Both the position numbers and the translations under genes were made by a program. Below the pieces are notes generated by a model. It saw only the letters and a program-made list of their open reading frames with translations. It was not told where the DNA came from and did not search any database. A stretch of DNA of 64,000 nt, from positions 1 to 64,000 of the forward strand of contig NZ_JAGKJI010000037.1 of NCBI RefSeq assembly GCF_020329485.1, written 5' to 3'. Below, piece after piece: positions 35,392-44,650 of this stretch; within the stretch, counting starts at the first letter, position 1, and each line of letters begins with the position of its first letter. Source of the DNA: Bradyrhizobium cenepequi (GTDB lineage: Bacteria > Pseudomonadota > Alphaproteobacteria > Rhizobiales > Xanthobacteraceae).

Positions 35392-37053
35392 TTGAATCTG
35401 CGGCGTGATCTGATTCAATGGCTTCCATCGGACCTTGCGAGTGCCCTGGCGGCGCTGCAGGCCGAGCGTGAGGCGCGGCTGCGAGCCGAGGCGGTGTCTG
35501 CCAGCGCGCGGGCGGAGCTGTCGGACAACGAGGCGCTGATCGCGCATCTCGAGCTGCGAATCGAGAAGCTCAAACGCGAACTGTACGGCCAGCGCTCCGA
35601 GCGCACGGCACGGCTGCTCGAGCAGCTGGAGTTGGAGCTCGAAGAGCTCGTCACCACGGCGAGCGAGGATGAGCTTGCCGCGCAGGCCGCAGCGGCGAAG
35701 ACGCAGAACGTCCGCCCCTTCATGCGCAAGCGGCCGGTGCGCAAGCCATGGCCGGATGACATCGAACGCGAGCGCGTCGTCATTGAGGCTCCAACGAGCT
35801 GTGCCTGCTGCGGTGGATCGCGGCTGGCGAAGATCGGTGAGGATGTGACCAAGACGCTGGAGGAGATCCCGCGCCGCTTCAAGCTGATCGAGACGGTACG
35901 CGAGAAGTTCACCTGCCGCGATTGCGAGAAGATCAGCCAGCCGCCCGCGCCATTCCATGCCACGCCGCGCGGCTTCATCGGCCCACAATTGCTGGCGACG
36001 ATCCTGTTCGACAAGTTCGGCATGCATATCCCGCTCAACCGCCAGAGTGCGCGCCTCAAGTGCGAGGGGATCGACCTGCCGTTGTCGACGCTGGCCGACC
36101 AGGTCGGCCACGGGACCTTCGCCGTCATGCCGCTCTTCCACTTGATCGAACACCATGTGCTCGCTGCCGAGCGCCTTCATGGCGACGACACCACCATCCG
36201 TATCCTGGCGAATGGCAAGTGCACGACCGGGCGGATCTGGACTTATGCGCGGGATGACCGGCCCTTCGCCGGGCCTGCGCCGCCGGCGGCGGTCTATTAC
36301 GCCTCGAGCGACCGACGAGGCGAGCATCCCCAGAAGCATCTGGCCGCCTTCGCCGGTATCCTGCAAGCCGATTGCTACAACGGCTTCGAGCCGCTGTTCG
36401 ACCCGCAGAAGAAAGTGCTGCCGATTACGCCGGCGTTTTGCTTTGCCCATGCGCGGCGGGGCTTCTTCGAGCTGGCTGACATCGAGAAAAATGCTCGGGA
36501 AGGTAAGAAGGGCAAACCGGTCTCGCCGATCGCGCTGGAGGCGGTCAGACGCCTCGATGCGTTGTTCGAGATCGAGCGCGCCATCAACGGCCGCGGCGCC
36601 AACGAGCGGCGCGCCGTGCGCCAGGAAAAGAGCAAGCCGCTTCTCGAGAACATGCACGCCTGGTTGCTGCGTGCGCGCGAAACCCTCTCGCGCTCCTCCG
36701 AGGTCCTGAAGCCCATGAATTACATGCTCAGGCGCTGGGACGACTTCGCCCGCTTCCTCGACGATGGCAGGATCTGCTTGACCAACAATTGCGCTGAGCG
36801 CGCATTGAGAGGCATCGCATTGGGAAGGCGCAACTGGACCTTCGCTGGCAGCCAGCGTGGTGCCGACCGTGCCGCCATCATGCTGACGATGATCACGACC
36901 TGTCGCCTCAACGACGTCGATCCCAAGGCCTGGCTCGCCGACGTCCTCGCCCGTATCGCCGATCTTTCCGCATCGCGTCTGCACGAACTGCTGCCCTGGG
37001 AATGGAAGCTCCTGCGCCAAGCCGACAAGCCCGCCGATCAGCAGGCCGCCTGA
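35392..37053 (+). CDS. tnpC: IS66 TnpC transposase
   Basis: The frame is open from 35278. Because tnpB ends at 35378, I prefer the TTG at 35392 (about 553 aa). The domains are: an N-terminal coiled coil (IAHLELRIEKLKRELYGQRS), a zinc-finger part (CACCGGSRLAKIGED ... CRDCEKISQP), the DDE domain with LHGDDTTIRI (first Asp), ILQADCYNGF (second Asp), FAHARRGFFELADIE, and the Glu in LTNNCAERALRGIALGRRNW. The C-terminal IS66_C domain ends LHELLPWEWKLLR. It appears functional. An upstream start at 35278 is the alternative. Confidence 0.9.
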   Translation: MNLRRDLIQWLPSDLASALAALQAEREARLRAEAVSASARAELSDNEALIAHLELRIEKLKRELYGQRSERTARLLEQLELELEELVTTASEDELAAQAAAAKTQNVRPFMRKRPVRKPWPDDIERERVVIEAPTSCACCGGSRLAKIGEDVTKTLEEIPRRFKLIETVREKFTCRDCEKISQPPAPFHATPRGFIGPQLLATILFDKFGMHIPLNRQSARLKCEGIDLPLSTLADQVGHGTFAVMPLFHLIEHHVLAAERLHGDDTTIRILANGKCTTGRIWTYARDDRPFAGPAPPAAVYYASSDRRGEHPQKHLAAFAGILQADCYNGFEPLFDPQKKVLPITPAFCFAHARRGFFELADIEKNAREGKKGKPVSPIALEAVRRLDALFEIERAINGRGANERRAVRQEKSKPLLENMHAWLLRARETLSRSSEVLKPMNYMLRRWDDFARFLDDGRICLTNNCAERALRGIALGRRNWTFAGSQRGADRAAIMLTMITTCRLNDVDPKAWLADVLARIADLSASRLHELLPWEWKLLRQADKPADQQAA

Positions 37054-37130
37054 CCTTCACGCAACACCATCATAGAGCTCGCCGTGCCCGCGCGCATGCG
37101 TCAATCAGGCGGTCTTCGTCGTATGCGTAC

Positions 37131-37721
37131 GGTGCAGCTGGCGTTCTACTTTGCGCATGCGCGGCGGAAGTTCTGGGACGTTCAGGTCGCGACGAAGTCG
37201 CCGACTGCCGCGGAAGCGCTGCAACGGATCGCGATGTTCTACGCCATTGAGGATCGCATCGGCGGTCTGCCGGCGACGCATCGGGCTGCGGTGCGGCAAA
37301 CCGACACCAGGCCGCTGATCGAGGACTTCAAACCCTGGCTCGAGGCGCGACTGCTGGAAGTCTCGAAGAAGTCCGGTCTGGGCAAAGCCATCCGCCACAC
37401 CATCAACCATTCGGACGGCCTGACGCGTTTCATCGATGACGGACGCATTGAAATAGACAGCAATACGGTCGAGCGCAGCATTAAGGCGATAGGCCTGGAA
37501 AGAAGAACTATTTGTTCATCGGCAGTGAAGGCGGCGCCGAGACATGGGCCATGTCGCTCATCAACCCGGCAAAGCTGCAAGACATCAACCCGCGGCACTA
37601 TCTGACCGATGTTCTCGAGCGCATCGTCTCCGGACGTACAAAGATTAATCAGCTGCACATGCTGTTGCCGTGGAATTGGAAGGTGGAGCGCGATAGTTCG
37701 CAGGCAAAGCTCGCCGCCTGA
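37131..37721 (+). pseudogene. outer IS66 tnpC, 3' fragment
   Basis: After the 8-bp repeat the interrupted transposase resumes with LAFYFAHARRKFWDVQVATK, IRHTINHSDGLTRFIDDGRI and IDSNTVERSIKAIGLERR. It shifts frame at about 37500 to LFIGSEGGAETWAMSLINPA and LHMLLPWNWKVERDS, ending at 37721. It is dead both through the insertion and through the frameshift. Confidence 0.9.
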
Positions 37722-38159
37722 TCAGTTCGACGGCAGGGCATCTGGAACTTCCTGCGCATCGCTGGTGTCGTCATAGATCTCCTCGCGGATCACGCGCAGC
37801 GTCACCTCGTGCAGATAGATTTGCAACGCCCTCTCCAGCTCGGTGAACTCCGGCAGCAGAGCTTTCTCGACGAAGCCTCGTGACGCACGGATCATCACCG
37901 TGTTGCGTCGCTGGCGGTGATATCGAAACGGCCGCAGCCCGTACCGGCGGCAAAGCGCCAAGAACAGGTGCCGCGACCATTGGTCAGGAAGTGAGAATTG
38001 CTGCTCGATCGGCGGATCGTGGCGAGCCAGCTCCTCGACCCGGGCACGCACCCGCTGTAGCGCAGCTTCCGCCGCAAGGCGCTCACCCGCAGTTCCGGCA
38101 CCCGCAAACAACGCTTCGATCTTCCGAAGCTTCTCGCGTAGCTGCGACTCGCTGGTCAT
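37722..38159 (-). CDS. conserved hypothetical protein of rhizobial type
   Basis: The product (145 aa) is intact: MTSESQLREKLRKIEALFAG, a helical Ala/Glu/Arg-rich part, then FSLPDQWSRHLFLALCRRYG, LRPFRYHRQRRNTVMIRASR and an acidic C-terminus. The N-terminal helices recall DUF2786-like proteins, but I cannot name a function. It ends immediately next to the IS66 tnpC stop, tail to tail. Confidence 0.6.
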   Translation of the reverse strand: MTSESQLREKLRKIEALFAGAGTAGERLAAEAALQRVRARVEELARHDPPIEQQFSLPDQWSRHLFLALCRRYGLRPFRYHRQRRNTVMIRASRGFVEKALLPEFTELERALQIYLHEVTLRVIREEIYDDTSDAQEVPDALPSN

Positions 38160-38249
38160 TCCGAGGTCCCCGTTGCCCGCGCCAACCTGCGATCACCCCA
38201 TCATCACGCAACGGCAGCGTCAAGCACCTCGATCGGGCAATCCAAAGCA

Positions 38250-39355
38250 TTCCGCGCAAGTCGAGGCCGGGCACGGTGATCCTCTCGTGACGCTCACGTT
38301 GTAATCGGTCCGCCAGTATCGGAGTGCGACGCGGGCCTGAGCCAGCGACGTGAACAGCGTCTCATTCAACAATTCATCCCGCAGGCCGGCCGAAGCCCTC
38401 GATGAAGGCACGGCGCGATGTAGTGCCATGCAACACGGCTCTGATCGGCCCATGTCAGGATGGCGTTGCTGGTCAGTTCGCTGCCGTTGTCGCTGACCAT
38501 CATCTTCGGCTTGCCGCGCTCAATTGCCAGCCGGTCCAGTTCGCGCGCCATCCGGGTGCCTTAGAGCGAAGTATCGGCCACCAGCACCAGACATTCGCGG
38601 GTGCAGTCGTCGACCACGGTCAGGATGCGGAAGCGGCGGCCGTCCGTGAGCTGATCCGATACGAAGTCGAGCGACCAGCGGTCGTTCGGCGCTATCGGCA
38701 CTGTCGTCGGCGCCCGGGTCCCGATCGCCCGCTTGCGGCCGCCACGGCGGCGTACCGCGAGCCTCTCTTCCCGGTAGAGCCGGAACAGCTTGTTGTGATT
38801 GATCACATGGCCCTCCCGCCTAAGCAGCACATGCAGGCGCCGATAGCCGAAGCGACGGCGCTCCTGGGCGATCGCTCGCATGCGCTGGCGAAGGCCGGCG
38901 TCGTCCGCCCGGGTCGTATGTTATCTCATGGTCATGCGGCAACAGCCGATGGCTTTACACGCCCGCCGTTCGCTCATCCCGAAGGATTCCCGCAGATGGG
39001 CGACAGCTTTCCGCTTGGCCGCGGGCGTCACCATTTCTTTCCCAAGAGATCCTTCAAGGCTGCGTTGTCCGGCATGGCATCGGTCAATAGCCGCTTCAGC
39101 CGCGCGTTCTCATCCTCCAGCCTTTTCAGCCGCTTGGGCTCCGAGACCTCCATCCCGCCGAACTTGGCATTCCATTTGTAGATGCTGGCGTCGCTGACGT
39201 CGTGCTTCCGGCACAGATCGGTGACCGAAATGCCGGCCTCGTGCTCCTTCAGAATTCCGATGATCTGCTTTTTCGAAAAGCGACTGCGCTTCATGCTCTG
39301 GTCCTCGCCTGGGCCAGAGCGAACTTCAAACTGGATTAAGAAGGGGCAAGGTCAG
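38250..39355 (-). pseudogene. IS3-family element of IS407 group, degenerate
   Basis: OrfA (39028-39294) is intact: MKRSRFSKKQIIGILKEHEA, LCRKHDVSDASIYKWNAKFG, LKRLLTDAMPDNAALKDLLG. OrfB is broken: a stop after MSERRACKAIGCCRMTMR, the central part RRRFGYRRLHVLLRREGHVI and DRWSLDFVSDQLTDGRRF at 38561-38881, a TAA at 38561-38563 after VLVADTSL, then RELDRLAIERGKPKMMVSDN (second catalytic Asp) and ILTWADQSRVAWHYIAP before loss of homology at about 38400. The DDE triad is not contiguous, so it is inactive. Confidence 0.85.
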
Positions 39356-39787
39356 ACGGAATAAAGACACAGTCTATACGTTACGTACAGACATATTCCT
39401 TTGCCTCCAGGCTTGGCCGATATCGCATCGGTGCGAATCTTGATCAGGTAATGGGCCACTTAGTGGCGGCAGAGCCGTTCGAACAAATCCATCGCCAAAT
39501 CAGAACGGTCCATCACATTAATTGATGTCTGTCATCGGCCCATTGCCTCCCAACGATACCTGCGTCCGCACAAAGTTCTAGCCTAAGCATAGGGGCATGG
39601 CATTTCCAAAAGCGCGTTGGCGGACGGGCAGAGTCTTCCTGTGCGCGTCCAGCTCGGACGCGCGGCGCCGCGGACGTATCTATATAGGTCGGGAGGTCGT
39701 ACGACCTACTAGGCCGGACATCGCCAAATGCGCTGTGAGATCATTGGGAAGCACGTGCTATTTGTGTTCAAAGAGGGTAGCGTCGGA
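39356..39787. other. intergenic region upstream of luxR
   Basis: No gene is recognised in 430 bp. It contains the perfect palindrome 39694-39707 and AT-rich patches (TATCTATATAGG at about 39677-39688) that could be promoter elements. Confidence 0.4.
39694..39707. promoter_or_regulatory. perfect 14-bp palindrome upstream of luxR, lux-box candidate
   Basis: AGGTCGTACGACCT is self-complementary over all 14 bases and lies 80 bp upstream of the luxR-type gene. LuxR-family regulators bind dyads of 16-20 bp, so this could be an autoregulatory site. The assignment is by position only. Confidence 0.45.
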
Positions 39788-40516
39788 ATGAGCCCGGTCG
39801 AAAGCATTTTCCAGGAATTCGTTGATAGTATCAAAACCGCAAGCAACGAGGCTGAATTAGAGCGTGTCGCAACTCGTCTCACACAAAGGCTCAGTTTCCA
39901 GCGATTTGCCTATCTGCGCCTGACCGGCGACACGCCGATGTTGATCTCGTCCTATCCAAAGTCCTGGACCAGCCGCTACTTCCAGCTTGGATATCAACAG
40001 CTCGATCCTGTGGTGCGCCGCGCGCGGGTTGAGCACGCATTGTTCGGTTGGGGAGGAGTGGGCTCAGCCCCGGTCGGAAACCGCGAGCAGCGCCGGTTCT
40101 TCGATGAAGCGGCGACCTTCGGCATCAGATCAGGCATCACTGCGCCGATCAGGGGCGGATTTGGACGGATGGCCGCCTTTACGTTGGCCACGGACGATCG
40201 CGACGTTCACCCCGAGCGGCTCGTGGCCGACTGGAAGGACCTCGTACAACTCGCCGGGTTGTATTTTCACAGTCATGTCGCCGGCAGACTCGACATACCC
40301 TCTACCGATAAACCTGCCGGAAGTGAACTCACTCAGCGCGAGCGCCAATGCCTTGCATGGGCCGCGCAGGGAAAAACTGTCGCAGATATCGCGGTGCTGG
40401 TCCAGATTTCACCGCGCACCGTAGTCTTTCATCTCGAGAACGCTCGCCGCAAGCTCGGTGCAGCATCTATTGCCCAGTGCGTCGCCGAGGCGTTGCGACG
40501 CGGTTTGTTGTCCTAA
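39788..40516 (+). CDS. LuxR-family quorum-sensing regulator (TraR-like), orphan
   Basis: The product (242 aa from ATG 39788, after GAGGG) has an N-terminal autoinducer-binding domain. Its ligand residues fall at W60, Y64, D73, P74 and W88, the same spacing as TraR W57, Y61, D70, P71, W85. The C-terminal LuxR helix-turn-helix is ELTQRERQCLAWAAQGKTVA, DIAVLVQISPRTVVFHLENA, RRKLGAASIAQCVAEALRRG. All key residues for acyl-homoserine-lactone binding are therefore conserved. No LuxI synthase is in the window, so it may be a solo that senses its own or a neighbour's signal. Confidence 0.88.
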   Translation: MSPVESIFQEFVDSIKTASNEAELERVATRLTQRLSFQRFAYLRLTGDTPMLISSYPKSWTSRYFQLGYQQLDPVVRRARVEHALFGWGGVGSAPVGNREQRRFFDEAATFGIRSGITAPIRGGFGRMAAFTLATDDRDVHPERLVADWKDLVQLAGLYFHSHVAGRLDIPSTDKPAGSELTQRERQCLAWAAQGKTVADIAVLVQISPRTVVFHLENARRKLGAASIAQCVAEALRRGLLS

Positions 40517-40543
40517 TCACCACATCCTCCCATTTCGCGCGAG

Positions 40544-43129
40544 TTGCGGAAGAGGCTTGCGGACGGGGACGACTGCGCCGGCAGCCTCGCCGAGCGGCTC
40601 GGGCTCTACCGAGCGCTTCGCCAGCTCGACCGAGCCGCGCTCTGCCTGTCCGGCGGCGGGATCCGCAGCGCGGCCTTCGGTCTCGGCGTGATTCAGGCGC
40701 TCGCCACTCATCCCCGGCCGCACAAGTCGCGGCGCAACATGTTCGAAGGGACGCCGGCCCGGCACGGGCTCGTGCAGGAGGAGGCGCCGCAGGCTGGACA
40801 GGAGGCCGCAGCGCCGGCGCAGGCCGCACACGAGGCTGAAGCGGCGCGGCAGGCAACGCAGGGGGCGCTGGCACGCCAAAACTCTGTCGCCGAGCCGCAA
40901 AGCTCGCTCCTCGCGCAGCTGCGCTATTTGTCAACTGTGTCCGGCGGCGGATACATCGGCAGCTGGCTATCGGCATGGCGCTACCGCGTAAGCTTCGAGG
41001 CCATGCGCAATAACCTGGTCGGCCGCCCGTCCGGCCCGGACGTCGAGCCGCATGCGCTGGGCTGGCTGCGGCTACAGCAACTATCTGACCCCAAAGCTCG
41101 GCGCACTCTCGGGCGACACCTGGGCCGGAATCGCGATCTGGCTGCGCAATCTCCTGCAATGATCTTCGTCGGGCTGAGCAGCTATCAGCGCCAGAGCGGT
41201 CGCCCCGCGCACGACACGATCGCGCAGTCCGGCACGCGCGTACGAGGAATTGCCAACGACATCGGCTGGCAGGATGACTCCGATAGCGATCGGGAGTGGC
41301 TCGGGCGCACGGCCGGCTGGTACCTCGTGGCAGCACTCGGCTGGTTCGTGGTCACGTTCCTGATCTTCGCGGGCTCGCTCGTGCTGACCAGCCTCGGCCA
41401 GGCCATCAGCGCATGGATCGGCCCGCTTGGCGGAGTGGGGGGCGTCCTCACGGCGCTGATCGGCAAAAGCTCGCTGACGCCCGGAAGGGGCGCGGCGGCA
41501 AGGGGCGCAAAACCAATGCTCTCGATCGGGATCATTCTCGGGATTGCGGCGCCGCTGTTCGCAGCCGCCCTGCTCATATTCCTGTCCGCCGCGCTTGATG
41601 CACTGCTGCTCAAAGATTCGCTCGTCATCCTGCTGCGCTACCCTCAGGTCCAGATCTTCGTCCCGCTCGGCTGGGTGCGGTTCGCCGTGCTGGTGCTCGG
41701 CCTTGTTATCGCGGGCGCGATCATCTATGCAGTGGCCAAGCGCCAAAAAATGCGCCGGTGGTGGCTGTACGTGCTAGTCGGACCGGTGTTCGCGACCGTC
41801 GTGGTCACTCTCCTGCAGATTGTGCTCGCATTCGTCCTGCAGCGGCCGGCGAAAACGTTCGCCATAGACCCGTGGCGCGCGCTCGCGCCCGAGGGATAGG
41901 AGACGACGGAGCCGATCCTGATCGGGCTCGTGATCACGGGCATTGCGGCGCTCATCGCGTCCCGCCGCGCCGAGCTCAAGCGCCTCTGGTTTGTCGTCTT
42001 CGCGCTACCGATCATTGCGACCCTCGTGATTCTCTTCGTCGCCGCCGTGCTCGATTGGCTCGCCCCACCCAGCTACGCGTACCGCCCAGGCCTCGACATC
42101 TTCTCGCCCGGTTGGTTCGCGATTTTCGGTCCGCTGCTGATCGGGCTTGCGGTTGCGGTCGTCGTCACATGGATCGCGTCTGCATGTATCAGCATCAATC
42201 GCTTCTCGCTTCACGCCATCTATCGCAAACGGCTCACGCGGGCATTTCTCGGCGCATCGCGGCCGTTGCGCAATCCGGACGCGTTCAGCCGATTTGACGA
42301 GGATGACAACCCCGCGATGGCCGCGCTGTGGCCGAAGAAACCGGACGGGAGCTGGCCGAAGCGCGATATGAAGGAGTGGCGCCCGTTTTACGTCATCAAC
42401 ATGGCGCTGAACATCGTCTCGACCCGTCACTTGTCTTGGCAGGAGCGCAAGGCCGAGTCGTTCACCGTGAGCCCGCTGCATTCCGGCAGCGCCTGCAAGG
42501 CCTATCGCCGTAGCGACGAATACGGCGGCAAGAAGGGCATCTCGCTCGGGACCGCGATAGCGATCTCGGGTGCTGCCGCCAGTCCCAACATGGGATATCA
42601 CTCCTCGCCGGCGATCACCTTCCTGCTCGCGTTGTTCAACGTGCGGCTCGGCTGGTGGTTCGGCAATCCGGGCGCGGAGGGCGCGCAAACGTATCACCTC
42701 CCTGGGCCCGCATTCGCGCTGCGTCCGCTGGTCGACGAGACGTTCGGGCTCACAACCGACGAGAACCCTTACGTCTATCTGTCCGACGGAGGCCATTTCG
42801 AAAATCTCGGCCTGTATGAGATGGTCCGCCGGCGCTGCCGCCACATCATCGTGGTCGACGCCGGCCAGGATCCGGATTACGGATTCGAGGATCTCGGCAA
42901 CGCAGTGCGCAAGATCGCGATCGACCTTGGCGTGACGATCCGCTTTCACGGCCTCGACATGCTGAAGATGCGCCCGAGAAAGGGCATCATCGGCGCAGGC
43001 TATCCATACCACGCGATCGGCGAGATCGACTATCCGGCTGCCGACGGCGGCAAGCCGGGCGACTTCGGTGTGATCCTCTACATCAAGGCCGGCTACCACG
43101 GCATCGAAGGCGCGGGCATCCGCGCCTAA
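40544..43129 (+). pseudogene. patatin-like phospholipase with membrane domain, interrupted
   Basis: The catalytic N-terminus has the oxyanion-hole motif CLSGGGIRSAAFGLGVIQAL and the nucleophile elbow YLSTVSGGGYIGSWLSAW. The patatin Asp lies in VYLSDGGHFENLGLYEMV (about 42775-42828). Between them is a long membrane part with at least six helices. Three defects are visible: a frame excursion between about 41070 and 41160, where the other frame reads YSNYLTPKLGALSGDTWAGI; an in-frame TAG at 41897-41899; and an unclear 5' start right after luxR. Ser and Asp of the dyad thus lie on opposite sides of the stop. Confidence 0.8.
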
Positions 43130-43271
43130 GTGGATGCTTCTCATACGCGTGCTATCAATCGCGACCGGTGCACGAGCCTTTTTGGAAGGTTTCCCGAGCA
43201 AATTTGTCTTGCTACATAGGGGGAGGGGGTCTGTGCGCTTTCACGGTTTTGTTGCTGGCAAAGTTGCCGAT

Positions 43272-43415
43272 TTAGGCGACGAATGCGGCTCGTGAGAGAA
43301 CGCGCCGCACCTGTGCTGGCGACCACGCACCCCCACGAGGGGCTGTAATACCCCGTTCGTTAAGCACCGCAGCTATTTTGCCGGCAGAGGTCGTGCCGTC
43401 GCTTCGGATGGACAA
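43272..43415 (-). pseudogene. serine recombinase C-terminal fragment
   Basis: The minus strand reads ELSIRSDGTTSAGKIAAVLN, ERGITAPRGGAWSPAQVRRV, LSRAAFVA and TAA (43272-43274), the DNA-binding tail of resolvases of the kind also seen at 9505-10010. The catalytic domain is absent. It abuts the GmrSD-like fragment at about 43415. Confidence 0.75.
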
Positions 43416-44131
43416 CTCGTCGGTGGCTTCCCTCTACCAACGCACTCATCCCTATTGTTTATCTGCTCGCGAAGAGCGGAAGGATATCGCTGAAGGGCAA
43501 GGATGCTGAATATGTTCGTCGGTATCTGCTGATCTCCGGATTGCGCAGTCTGTTTCGCGGGTCCTCCGAAACCGCCGTCAACGGCTTCGTAAATGCGATT
43601 GCGAAAGCAAAGGGTGATCAAGTGAAATCGTGTCGCATGCTGTTTGACCGTATTCCGAACAACCGACTATTTAAGATTCGGAAAGAAGACGTGCGGAACG
43701 CACCGGGCTTGTATTCGCCTCTTATGCAAGCCTACCTCGCTTTCCTCTATGCAAATGATGCCAAGAGTTGGCCGTCTGGTCGGTTATTGCGACATGTTCT
43801 GCATGAGAACCTCCAAGCAGATCCCTTAGCGGTTCACCATATCTTCCCGAAACAGCATATGCAGGAGTTCGACATTCCCGTCGACCTCTTGAATACAGCC
43901 GCCAACTACGCCGTTCTTTCTCAAGCAGATAACGCGGAGCTCGGCGACCGCGATCCTTTCGATGTGTGGCGCTCCTTGAAGGCGAACCAGCGCGAATGCG
44001 CTTCGCAGCAGCTATTCTTTGTCGGCAGAGAGGACCTGCTTAGAAAGGAGGCCTTTGACGAGTTTCTTGACTTCAGAGCGCAGAAAATGGCCGAAAACCT
44101 AAGTTCGCATCTCGGGCTCGGCGCGAGCTAG
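43416..44131 (+). pseudogene. GmrSD/DUF262-like restriction protein, C-terminal part
   Basis: The frame reads RRWLPSTNALIPIVYLLAKS, GKDAEYVRRYLLISGLRSLF, then an HNH-like centre LAVHHIFPKQHMQEFD and LLNTAANYAVLSQADNAELG to the stop at 44131. This corresponds to the C-terminal nuclease-like (DUF1524/HNH) half of DUF262 proteins such as the type IV restriction system GmrSD. The N-terminal NTP-dependent DUF262 domain has been replaced by recombinase debris, so it is probably non-functional. Confidence 0.7.
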
Positions 44132-44178
44132 CGAGCTCCATCGCCTTCGATACGCGATGAATACGGAAGCAATCTGGA

Positions 44179-44194
44179 TTGCAGGTTCCTGCAA
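44179..44194. repeat. palindrome TTGCAGG-TT-CCTGCAA, copy 1
   Basis: Perfect 7-bp arms around a 2-bp centre. The second copy, with centre GA, is 327 bp downstream. Confidence 0.8.
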
Positions 44195-44404
44195 CCGCCG
44201 AGCAGGTTAACGAACCTTCAGACCCAATCAGCAGTATCCGATTGTTCGGCAGAGAACGCCGGTCGAACTCCTGACGTCCTCGATCCCGAGCCGGGCGCGC
44301 TCGCAATAGGCTGAGATGTCGTCTCCCACGAACGACCTGATGACAGCTCGGCAGCTCCTGTCGGCTTCACTGCGGCGACCAGACCCTCAGTGCGAGGTCG
44401 CCGG

Positions 44405-44440
44405 TTGCAAGCATCATCTCGCCGCCAACACTGCTTGCAA
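44405..44440. repeat. 9-bp inverted repeat with 18-nt loop
   Basis: TTGCAAGCA and its exact complement TGCTTGCAA could form a stable RNA stem-loop in the leader of the RT-like gene. Confidence 0.75.
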
Positions 44441-44505
44441 GGGGCGGCCATCGTCCCGAGCTTCCTGCCAAGAAGAAACGGGTAACAAGACGCTAGAAGT
44501 CGCGT

Positions 44506-44521
44506 TTGCAGGGACCTGCAA
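44506..44521. repeat. palindrome TTGCAGG-GA-CCTGCAA, copy 2
   Basis: Same arms as copy 1. It is followed within 10 bp by the CGTCTTAC dyad. Confidence 0.8.
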
Positions 44522-44650
44522 TGCTACGTCTTACAAAGTTGTCTTACATCGAGGACGCGTAAGACGAGCTATGAAGGCCGCAGTGCATATGGAAGCTGCT
44601 AAGTGCAAACAATCTGCGATGATTGATTTGCTGTCGGGGGCTTCAGTACA

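Larger units (their letters stand above)
34581..37130 (+). mobile_element. complete IS66-family insertion sequence, 2550 bp
   Basis: The element starts GTACGTATCCGAGCAAGGCC and ends with the complement of GTACGCATACGACGAAGACC, imperfect inverted repeats of over 20 bp. It is flanked by GGTGCAGC at 34573-34580 and 37131-37138, an exact 8-bp target duplication. It carries tnpA, tnpB and tnpC in order with overlaps. It lies inside an older IS66 tnpC. A truncated copy lies at 28046-28944. Confidence 0.93.
44132..44650. other. repeat-rich leader upstream of a reverse-transcriptase-like gene
   Basis: About 520 bp without a recognised protein. It holds two copies of TTGCAGGnnCCTGCAA (44179-44194 and 44506-44521), a 9-bp stem with an 18-nt loop built on TTGCAAGCA (44405-44413 and 44432-44440), and a CGTCTTAC/GTAAGACG dyad (44527-44534 and 44559-44566) with a third GTCTTAC at 44541-44547. 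A 44-codon frame at 44571-44705 is not recognised. Retron or defence RT loci keep their template RNA in such a place, but no retron consensus is seen. Confidence 0.5.

Noticed and set aside
42005..43201. A 398-residue minus-strand frame opposite the patatin C-terminal part
   Set aside because: The plus strand carries the SDGGHFENLG motif; the minus translation is Arg/His/Asp-rich without recognisable domains.
44132..44650. CRISPR array upstream of the RT-like gene
   Set aside because: The repeats are only two copies of a 16-bp palindrome 327 bp apart; there is no regular repeat-spacer pattern and no cas gene.
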